From contig CAJNDS010002801.1 in the NCBI GenBank assembly GCA_905221605.1, positions 188,001 through 252,000 on the forward strand: DNA of 64,000 bases, given 5' to 3'. Position 1 is the stretch's first letter, and each line of letters begins with the position of its first letter. The notes below the pieces were generated by a model. It was not told the origin of the DNA. It ran no database searches and worked only from the letters and a program-made list of their open reading frames with translations. Both the position numbers and the translations under genes were made by a program. Source of the DNA: Symbiodinium natans. Taxonomy: Eukaryota; Sar; Dinophyceae; Suessiales; Symbiodiniaceae. Below are positions 12,827 to 21,964 of this stretch, piece by piece.

Positions 12827-12920
12827 TCGACATACGAGAGGGTCAGATCTCAGATCGAGATTTTCAGGTCCGCGCGTGGAGTGATGCGAAACGCAAGTGT
12901 GCGACTTCAAAGGCATCAGG
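12827..12920 (+). CDS. exon candidate, unknown protein
   Basis: A strong acceptor (CTTACCCTTCTTGCAG|TCG) opens a frame encoding STYERVRSQIEIFRSARGVM followed by RNASVRLQRHQES. Several donors are possible (TTCAG|GTCCGC, TGGA|GTGATG), so the end is approximate. It lies opposite in strand to the exon at 13111-13248. The family is not recognised. Confidence 0.27.
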
Positions 12921-13037
12921 AGAGCAACAACTGCAAAGCAGCGACATCTCAAGAAGGCCTCCCCCGGTGCATGCCGTTCCTAAAACGAGCATGCATCAGC
13001 GATCGGGAATAGCTACGGATCTCTGCTTGAGGTCGCC

Positions 13038-13081
13038 ATGCCTTCATGATGCCTTCATGATGCCTTCATGATGCCTTCATG
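13038..13081. repeat. 11-bp tandem repeat (GCCTTCATGAT)
   Basis: Four copies, the last incomplete. It lies 30 bp downstream of the minus-strand exon at 13111-13248, inside the presumed intron. Confidence 0.9.
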
Positions 13082-13110
13082 CCTGCCCACGGCCACTAAA
13101 GCATACTCAC

Positions 13111-13248
13111 TCCAGCTGTGTTGAACGTGGTTGCGTCCTTCAACCATTTCAGGGCCGATTGAATGAAAAGCCTGCGTTGCAATGAGCCTGCTTCGCTTAG
13201 CAGAAGCATGTCACTGGCCTTTGACAAGTGCTTCGGGATTTTTTCCGC
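13111..13248 (-). CDS. splice-flanked exon, unknown protein
   Basis: This 138-nt open segment is bounded by an excellent acceptor (GCCCTTTTGCAG|GCGG) and an excellent donor (GCTGGA|GTGAGTATGC). It encodes 46 residues in phase 0, beginning AEKIPKHLSKASDMLLLSEA and continuing as an amphipathic helix-like stretch with RRLFIQSALKWLKDA. The family is not recognised. The 11-mer tandem repeat at 13038-13081 would lie at the start of the next intron. The two near-consensus splice sites make this one of the best anonymous exons in the window. Confidence 0.5.
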
Positions 13249-13259
13249 CTGCAAAAGGG

Positions 13260-15790
13260 CATGTTTTTGAAGCAGCCCTGGTTCAGAACAACTTTCATTC
13301 AGGCTTTGGGGATTAGTGTTCCGAGTTCCCAGAACCATGCGCAAGGAGTATTTGACCATCGCAAAAGTACAGAGTTGATGGCTGAGAAGACATGCTGCAG
13401 GTATCGGAGGGCAAGCCGAAACCCTGCGGCACATGGTGTTTAGCATGACATCCTGCAGATCGGGACGACTTAAACCTACCAAGTTTCTCAGGCTTGCCTC
13501 CCAGCTTTCTCCGGGATGGACAGCCTTTCATCCAGTATTGTGCGCGTAGTTAGCGGACAGGGCTGCGGAAGACCCGACACTTTCAGATGTGGCAAGTGCT
13601 TGTACTTGGCATGAGTGGGCAGTCCTTCATGAAAGAGCCCTTCCTATGCCATGGGGTTGTTTGTTCATCCCTCCGCTGTTCTCCACTCAAACAACCCCCA
13701 TTGCGCGCAAGCCCATACTGTCGCGGCGGAATCCCTCCAGAGACCGCAGTACAAGCAAGTCATGAAGTCATTGCTTTGCGCGGCTGGGCCACTTGCAGGG
13801 AAATTTTCCTCGCAGTTGTGCTTTGAGTACACTTTGGCCCCTAGGCATGGGGTCACTTTATCGCAAACCGGATCTGAAGGCCTCACCCTCCTGCAGAAAG
13901 ATGCCGCCATGGGGTCGCTGGCATGCAGAGTATGCGACTGCGAATGAACATGTTGCAAGGATAATGGTGCGGCTGATGAGTCGAGCTGGCTACCACAGTG
14001 CTAAAGGATGCAGGAAGATGTGCACTGGAAAAAGGCCTTGCTCCATGGCTTGTGATACCCTCATCCATCCTACTAGCCCATGGCAGCGAAAGGTGCAAGG
14101 ATGCTGCAAGCTGCCTGTGCAAATTCATCCGCATGTCTGGGGAACTTGGACCCTGCTAGCACAGTCCGCAGGAGGGTTCGTGATAGAGAGGGCTCAAGGT
14201 ACTCACAAAGAGATTTTAGGGTTGGGCTGTGATTTTTGCATTTGGGCAAGGATGAATATGGGATGACGCTCACCCTCGCCTGCCTTAGGAATACAGGGTT
14301 TTAAATGTTTAGGGCTTGAGGCTTCAATCAGCACAGCAAGTCGCCACGACCACAGCGTTGCTAAAAAGGTTGGTGGCTCAATCCTTTGGCTGCAAGACTA
14401 GGTCATCTCGACAGTCAGCTTGAAAAGTTGTTTTCCGTTCTAAAAAGCTAGAAAGCTGCACACTTGGAGCTGCATGAGTGTTCCCAAAGCTGCACAGGTT
14501 CGGTAGGCAAGAACGATCAATTAGCTCGGAAGTTCATGTTACTGTCAGGGAACCTCCAGCAGCCATAAAGCCACGGTGGTTGCGGCCAGGTCTCTGGTGG
14601 ACTGGACAGCGTGGAGTGCAACACATTCTGGTTTGTGGCAGAGAAACACCCTTCCTGCGACAGTCCCTGGCACCCCCAGTACAATACAAGGGTGAAACGC
14701 TTGGAAAACAATGTGCTGGGTTGCCATCGCAATGGGGCACAGTGGCCATGAAGATCGAATCCGATTCGCGGGTTTGCAAGCAAGCCCCGCTCAAATCGAA
14801 CTCGGCGCACCTGTGGCGCCTGCCAGCAGTGAGCTGCCACATGGCCACATGGATCAAACACCAAGGATGGACGTGGCCTGCAAAGGGTTCGGGGTTCTGG
14901 GGCTCCCCATCAGGCCTCCTTGCAGCTTGCAGGTCACTCACTGACGCGTCATCACACACCATGGCAGCAGCGGGTGTGAACGTGCACTTCAAACTCAGGC
15001 GTCGACTATGGCCAAGGTTCCGGCCTTGTCAGAGAAGGCCGGAGGCCAAAAAGCCCTACAAGTAGCGTTCCCCTAACGCGCTGGAGAGGCCCACCTCCAA
15101 CTCGCCCGCCGGCTTCCCTTCTTTTTCGTCCGACTTCCAAAGCCTCCACACGAAAAAGATCCAGGACTCCGGTACGGGGAGAAGGCCGAAAGTACCATTG
15201 TTCACTGGATCTCTCCTAGATCCTAACATGGAGCTCTACAAGTCGGAACCGCTACCGGCACGACAACTGCAACCCTTCGAGCTGTCGATACAGAGTGTAT
15301 GACACAACGCTTTAGCACTCAAGCTCAGTTCCCGGCGGAACTGGCACAAGGACCTGTAGCATCCGTCAGGCTCTGCAAGCTACGTGGTGCTTTTGCAACG
15401 CCTGCTCAACTCCCTGGCACGGACGATGAACTGAAGTACTACGGGATATTATTGTAGATGTTGGCACAGTGCCTGGGCTACATGCTTGAGACTTGCAGCT
15501 GAGCGACCATCTCGTTCACTTGTGCCACATTGTTCCTGCCCAAAATGTGTGAGCTCTTGTGCTTCGAATTCCTCGATTCATGGGCTTCGGGCCTTCCTGT
15601 CATACGGAAGGCACAGTACACGATTTCACAGGGACACGCCAAGGACTCGCAGTCGATGCAACAGCGCCCAAGACGTGCTACAATGGAAGAATAAGATCTA
15701 ACAATGGAAGAGTGACAGAACCATACTTCGAGGCACAGCCGCGGACAACGAAAGCTAAACCTGGACTCACGCTAATATGGATTACACAGC
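13260..15790. other. no gene seen
   Basis: Frames up to 195 codons (plus 14478-15065) are mirrored by equally long antisense frames and lack domain signals. Exons of the CBM48 gene could be hidden below 16.37 kb but none was found. Confidence 0.4.
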
Positions 15791-15845
15791 ACACCGCTAC
15801 AACCACCACCACCACTACCACCACGCCGCCGCCGCCACCACACTG
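15791..15845. repeat. ACC/GCC trinucleotide-rich tract
   Basis: Runs of ACC and then GCC triplets, followed to about 15925 by CAC-rich low-complexity sequence. The overlapping 194-codon plus frame (15559-16143) is likely an artefact of this composition, though its last 45 residues are not repetitive. Confidence 0.85.
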
Positions 15846-16377
15846 TACACTCCACCACACACCAACACCACAGAGTACCACACTCCACACTTCACCACCA
15901 ACACCACAAGCACCACCCTCCATGCGCCACCGCAAACCCCGCACATGCGCTCACGGAGACCGCGATCGATCCAGATCCGCAGAGCTCTCCGAACCACACT
16001 TCAGAGAAGGCGCTCTCATACAGGCCGCGATGCATAACGCAACGACAGCGCATCTACCGCCCCCGACCCTCACCCCGTGGAATTTCAAGGCAATCCTTGC
16101 TAGGTTCCAGGAAATGGCGACCACAACCCCCGACGATCGATGAATGTCGACCGCGGTTGGTCCGGTTCCCTGATTTCGCAGAGATACTCAATCTAGCTAA
16201 GCTGCCTTTCGTGATAGACTATGAATATGATAACCGAACAAACTAATACATTGTTACAGTCGCATTAAATGATTTGTATCACAACTAAAAAACATAATGG
16301 CACAGTAAGGTAATACGAAGAAGCTCTCTGGCTTGCAAGCTGTTGGTGTGGATGGGAAACCGGGCCTGTTGGCGCAC

Positions 16378-16803
16378 TTGGTAGTCTCCATGTCCTCCGA
16401 TGTCGTCCAGTTCCCATCCACAATGAACTTAAACTCGTACCTAAGTTTGCGCGGCACCAGAACAAATTCCAGGACCCCAGAATCTGCCTAAGAAGTGGCT
16501 TCATGAGTCGAAATTCATCAAACTCCCAAACCCGGACTCAAGGGCTGCGGCTCGCCGGCAGGAAGGAGAAGCCTGCAAACGCTTGGGGCCCATCGCCCAG
16601 CTGTCACTTTGTATACAGTGCGAAGCTGTGAAGCTGTTCGGGGCGCGGCATGATCCGGAATCCGATTCCCGGACACGGCCTCAACATGACTGGTTAACAT
16701 GAGGGTGTGCCAAGGTGGTGCCCTGCATTCTTCTTGGGCAGCCGGCTCCAAAGCGTAGTCGCGCTTCCAGCCATCCCAAGAGCCTCTGACGCGCACATCA
16801 CGC
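16378..16803 (-). CDS. CBM48 / AMPK-type glycogen-binding module, two exons
   Basis: Two minus-strand exons rebuild a carbohydrate-binding module of family 48. Exon 16743-16803 (acceptor GCTGCAAG|G) reads RDVRVRGSWDGWKRDYALEP, matching the GSW-x-x-W start of AMPK-beta and starch-enzyme CBM48 modules. Exon 16378-16487 (acceptor CTTCTTAG|G, donor AA|GTGCGC) reads ADSGVLEFVLVPRKL, then RYEFKFIVDGNWTTSEDMET, matching the conserved YEYKFIVDGxW core that binds glucan. With the donor placed as CCG|GC the join is in phase and leaves the normal spacing between the two Trp motifs; GCT|GC or CAA|GA donors would also keep phase. The rest of the protein was not found; neighbouring exons should lie above 16.8 kb and below 16.37 kb. 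The module implies binding to starch or glycogen-like glucan. An AMPK-beta subunit, a glucan phosphatase or a starch-metabolism protein are all possible. Confidence 0.75.
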
Positions 16804-17629
16804 CTTGCAGCGGAGCAGGCAAAGATGGAGAGTGGCGCACAAGGGGCTGCAAGGGCGACCTTAACGCAACCTGCTCCACTACCGCCGATCCCATGCTCTC
16901 TCAGGTAAACTTTCTTCGCTTGCTAAGTTAGATGATATATCAGCAGAAGACCACAAGAGGATGATGACCGGAGACCCTTCTGGCTCTGAGTTCTCTCATG
17001 TGCTGATAGCGACGAGAGTACTGTAGAAGAGTCAAGCTAAGGTGCTGGGCAGAGCCCGTTGGCACTTTTTCACTACTTTTTCGGCTCCTCCCGCATGATA
17101 CTGCGCGACAGAGGTCGAGGAAGAAGGAAGAGGAAGTGAGCAGTTTGCCCACCTGTATGTTTTTAGGAAAGGAAAGAGTCCCCCTGTCTTGTGTTCTTGT
17201 CGGGCTCCTCGTTCCTTGCTTTCTCGTACAAGAAGAGAAGATGATCCACTGTCATGTTTTTGAAGAGGCCGACAGAAGAAAGCATAGTGAGAGGTTCAAG
17301 GAGAGGAATGCCACAAGACCATTTACATGTGTCGAGCCCCTGTTGCTCCGTCATTCGTGTCGCGGCTCACTTCTCAGATTTTCTCTTGAATGCGGAAAGG
17401 GTGGAGATACGATGCGCAGTTGCTGAAACATGAGAAGGGGCAGAGACCCAGGGTTCCCTCGTCTGCTCATTCAATGGCTCTCCTTTGGTTTCTTCGTTTC
17501 TCTGCTGCTTCCCTGCCGGACGAGGAAATACCGCCCAAAAGTCGCCAAACCGAACCGGACGAATTCAAACACAGAGTGGTGCGACCGAACAGTCGTCAGT
17601 TCTACTGAGTATTCTACTGAAAGAGACAC

Positions 17630-17662
<33 letters not shown>
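17630..17662. repeat. (GA)n microsatellite
   Basis: A GA run with one AA interruption, purine strand plus. Confidence 0.9.
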
Positions 17663-18018
17663 TAAATTGAGAGTGCGAAAACGGAAGAACGATGGTGGCA
17701 AGGTTGGCTGTCAAAAAAGATGTGGCGCACAAAGCGAAGCAAAAGCAAACCAAAAGGCAAAACTCAAAAACCAGGAAAAACAGGAAAACAAGAGCAAAGC
17801 ATCAACCGATGCATAACAGAACCAGAGGAACAGCAGCAAGGAGGACCAACAAGGGGACCTGCAGACCAAGACCAGCAGCCCAGGGAACTGTAGGACCATG
17901 AGACCAGAGCACCAGAAGGCCCTAAGGACCACGAGACCACCAAACAAACGCACGATTCAGAAAGCGTACTCAACAATCGTAGAAGAAAGCTGCTCTCAGA
18001 CTCAGAGACTCTCTTCTG

Positions 18019-18144
18019 CTTCTTCTTCTTCTTCTTCTTCTTCTTCTTCTTCTTCTTCTTCTTCTTCTTCTTCTTCTTCTTCTTCTTCTTCTTCTTCTTC
18101 TTCTTCTTCTTCTTCTTCTTCTTCTTCTTCTTTCTTCTTCGTCT

Positions 18145-18191
<47 letters not shown>

Positions 18192-18439
18192 TTCTTCTTC
18201 TTCTTCTTCTTCTTCTTCTTCTTCTTCTTCTTCTTCTTCTTCTTCTTCTTCTTCTTCTTCTTCTTCTTCTTCTTCTTCTTCTTCTTCTTCTTCTTCTTCT
18301 TCTTCTTCTTCTTCTTCTTCTTCTTCTTCTTCTTCTTCTTCTTCTTCTTCTTCTTCTTCTTCTTCTTCTTCTTCTTCTTCTTCTTCTTCTTCTTCTTCTT
18401 CTTCTTCTTCTTCTTCTTCTTCTTCTTCTTCTTCTTCTT

Positions 18440-18487
<48 letters not shown>

Positions 18488-18562
18488 TTCTTCTTCTTCT
18501 TCTTCTTCTTCTTCTTCTTCTTCTTCTTCTTCTTCTTCTTCTTCTTCTTCTTCTTCTTCTTC
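18019..18562. repeat. 544-bp (CTT)n tract
   Basis: Almost pure CTT/TTC triplets with rare interruptions near 18132, 18141, 18168, 18441 and 18463. The interruptions shift the reading frame, so the overlapping plus frame changes from poly-Ser to poly-Phe and back. Long GAA/TTC tracts can form triplex DNA. The 288-codon frame over it is not a gene. Confidence 0.97.
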
Positions 18563-19732
18563 GGCCAGGCGTTACCTCCCGCGCGCGGTCACGGGCGAGC
18601 TCAGTCGGAGACAGTGTCTATACCCTACGTATCTATCTGCCGAAACTTTGCCTGCTCGGAGCTCTCGAACAAACCCTCTCAACTTAGTGCCAGAATCTGG
18701 GATTCAGGCGCACAGCTGGTATTCCACTGCAGGGGCAACGGACCGGCCTCAATGGGCGGCATGACAAGCCAAAAGACATCACAGGGCGAAGTGGGATGAA
18801 GTGGGAGTGGGTCATGTGCGTCATCTCTCAAAAAGCCTCTGGCCCGCGGGATGCCAGCATTCAGCTTCCTCGCTGCCACCTGGGCGGGAGGCGTGGTGCT
18901 TGCGCCTCCTAGTTTAGGTCGTTACTGTAAAGGGTTCACGCCATCTTTCACCGTGCTCCCGGCCATGGCTTGCATGTCCTGGTCTGTGGGCTCAGCTGCT
19001 GGAGCCGGCCTTAGCTCTTCGTGACCGTGCTCTGCCACGCCGTCCCGCAGCGCGCAGATTTTGAGAGGATATCCGGCCTCATCCCTTCATCTCAGAACGC
19101 ATCAGTCATGAGAAACAAAATTTTTTGTATCTTCCTGCAGCGCTCTTTAACTTCGCACTGAAGCCAATGCGCCCTTTTGTCTACTCAATATTCGTGGTAT
19201 TGAAGCCTTGCGGCTCACACGAGCTTGCACGGATGCACAAGCCTTCCAGCAAACACCCGCTGCCATACTTTGGGTGCCTGGGTGTTGCTTTGTTGTGCTC
19301 CTGGCTTGTACTTGTTCGCATTGCAGAGAGCAAGGTGCAGCACGCACCCAGCAAGAGAAATTAAACAACACAAACGGAAGCAGAACACGAGCACGAGAAA
19401 GGAAAACGGAAGCAAAACAAAACAACAATCGAAAGCGCAAGTAGGCAGCACCAGCACAAGTACCAAAACCCAGTCGAGAAAATGCCCTAGACATATAAAT
19501 ATATATATATGTACATAATGAAGTGAGACAGTGTTTCTGGTGCTGTGTTTGTCAAGTTTGTTTCGTGCAATTGTGGAGGGACATCTCAAGCCATACTGGA
19601 CAAACCAAACCATTGAACTTGTGAGGCCGCACTGGAGGACATGCAGGCTTTGCTATATTATTGCTAAACCGCTACCACCCACATCCTAAAAGACTTTCCG
19701 TGCTGCTAAACCAGAATGACAGTGTACAACAG

Positions 19733-19835
19733 CGCTTGAGGGCCGAGCAGTGCTTTGCTCTCTCCGCTGCCGGCCTGGGCCGCCCCATTTGTCGTGTGAC
19801 CATTGACCTTGAGGGGCAGGGACTGTGCCGGCAAG
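19733..19835 (+). CDS. splice-flanked exon candidate, unknown protein
   Basis: An open segment begins after GTACAACAG and ends at CGGCAAG|GTGACT. It encodes RLRAEQCFALSAAGLGRPIC, then RVTIDLEGQGLCRQ. It is one base out of phase with the exon at 19897. Either the true boundaries differ or one of the two is spurious. Confidence 0.28.
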
Positions 19836-19896
19836 GTGACTTTGGAACTTCTCCGCAAAGAGAGGCATTTGTCGGAATGTGCACAGCCACTTGCAG

Positions 19897-20049
19897 ATAC
19901 ACGCGCCTGCGGAGTCGGCGCCGGCGGCTGATACTCGATCGCTGGCCCAGAGGGCGACGGACTCAATTGCCAAAACACTGGCAGTGCACAATCCAGCGCA
20001 ATCCCTCCAACTCTTGATGATCGAGGCCCTGGCGGAGTGGGAAAGCCAG
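19897..20049 (+). CDS. splice-flanked exon, unknown protein
   Basis: This 153-nt segment follows CCACTTGCAG and ends at AAGCCAG|GTGACG. It gives 51 codons in phase 0, starting IHAPAESAPAADTRSLAQRA and ending SLQLLMIEALAEWESQ. The composition suggests a disordered Ala/Pro-rich start leading into a helix. An upstream open segment at 19733-19835 (RLRAEQCFALSAAGLGRPIC, then RVTIDLEGQGLCRQ; donor CAAG|GTGACT) might be the preceding exon, but the phases do not match directly. The family is not recognised. Confidence 0.42.
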
Positions 20050-20099
20050 GTGACGCCTTGCACTAACATCAGGAGAAGATCGACCTAGATTGACCTGTT

Positions 20100-21960
20100 G
20101 CAACACCTTCAAGAACAGATCCTATGATAGCGATTGGACATCTGCGGCACGTTCGAGGGCCGCGCGCCATTGATCGTGACTGCGGTGGTGGTAGTCGTGG
20201 TGGTTGTGTACGTCACGGCCTTCAGAACTATCCCAAACATTGCGACATCTTCAAGCACCGCTCGCTACACGAATGCTGAAGTGTGCACTTGTTGTACATA
20301 TCGAGGAATATTATCTAAAGTTCTAAAGAGCACAGCAACTTGCGAGGATGGATGCTGATGGGTTTCTGACGCGGCCAGCTGCAGCAGCATGACCCGCCAA
20401 GAGGGCAGACACCTGGCCCAGAAATTAATCGCAGCTCAGCATTCTGGTGTGGCACTTGATGTGAAAATTAGGGTTGAGTTGATGGCTTAGATGGCTTGGC
20501 CTTCTGCATGGCGGAGAGCAGATTTAATGCTGGCCGTGTTTGTGCACGTGCGTTTTCTCTTGCGGGGTAGCCCTCTGTGCCTTTTTTATGCTGGACCGTG
20601 TTTCCTGCACATGCAGTAGAAGGTTTCCTTTTTGCCGTGGAGGTTGTTCTCTTCTATGCTGTGGGGCGGGAGGCGGGCAAGGCGCAAAGGTCTGGCCTGT
20701 GGGGTGATAGCATGTGGTACGTGATGTGGGTGTGTGATGATGTACCTACAGCCTGTGTCTAGGGGCCGCAAGCATCCGCCAAAATCCTTCGGGAAGCCTT
20801 CAGCCCTTTCTGTGCTTCCTGCGCCATCTGATGCTGTTGCCACCTCCACGTTCTGGGCCGGCGCGACCAAGGGCCCAGCGCCAGGCGCCGCAGCCCCTGC
20901 AGGCCCCGGGCCAGGTGCAGAAGGCGGCGATGGCCCAGAAGCTGGGGCTACCTGGGCCACCTGGGCCACCTGACCTGGCACAAGGCTTCCACAACCGCTA
21001 AACTTGGGCCTATGCTGATCTCTGAAGTCTGCACTTTGTCATTTTTTACGACCTGTAAGGCCCGAATACATGGAACACATGGTCAGTGCGCGAGCCCGAT
21101 ATTCAAACAAGAACAAGGTGCAGCCCTGGTTTCGAGAGTGCTGACCTGCACCCATGCCCAAAAAACCCAGGTATGCCTCAAGGTAAACAAGACTGCGACT
21201 ACCACTCAACCAACCAACCTAAAAATAGTAAGCTGGGCCGGACAAAACCCGAATCAAACCACACCCCAACCCTAAACCCGAAAGAGCCCTACAAGAAGCC
21301 TTAGACCTCAAGCCTTGAACTCCTGCTGCATCGCAGCTCCATTCTTTTCCTTGCCGTCGGAGCCCTGCTCCGCAGTCCACACTTCGCCACGGGCGCGCCC
21401 GCGATACTTGACAAGGTCGTCCCGAACGTCCTCTGGAGAAAAGGAGCACTAGGAGGTCTAGGCTCTAGGCCTGAGGTTTGGGGAGGCGAGGGAGGTGAAC
21501 CCCAAACAGGGCTGAGCCCCTCCAGGGATGCATGCGTCAGACTTGCGAAGGACTTTCGCTGAGCTCTCGCCCGTCTTGTGCTACACCTTGCGTCCAGAAA
21601 CACGGATTTCCTGAATCGCCCAAAAACAAGTTCCTTTCGCACGCCTGTTCTCTGATCTTTCACGGGCACTCACACGTCATGGACCTAGATTTCATAAAAA
21701 CTTGCTAAAAGGATCAGCACCCTTGTGATAGCTTTGTGTTCGATCTGGCTCTGGAGGCCGATGGACGAACTCTGTCCCTTGAACGTCAAGTTGTTTGTTG
21801 GGGGAAAAAAGGCAAGTTTGGCAAACCAACAGCGAAGTGTACACCCCCTGCAGCGGGGCACCAAGCATCATTCGTCCAGCCGCTGCAAAATGAAGATCTT
21901 GGCTCTTTTATGCGCTTTTGAAGGCCACACAGCACACCCTCCCACGCCAGCTGCAAGGCA
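20100..21960. other. no gene seen
   Basis: Includes a Pro/Ala/Gly-rich minus frame near 20830-20980 and a single telomere-like copy at about 21255. Nothing with a domain. Confidence 0.4.
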
Positions 21961-21964
21961 ACCC

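Noticed and set aside
17898-18764. 288-codon plus frame over the CTT tract
   Set aside because: It consists of poly-Ser/poly-Phe from the microsatellite; the switches come from interruptions in the repeat. No unique domain.
20134-20358. Plus frame with a run of nine Val
   Set aside because: Caused by a GTGGTGGTA-type low-complexity stretch; no further protein features.
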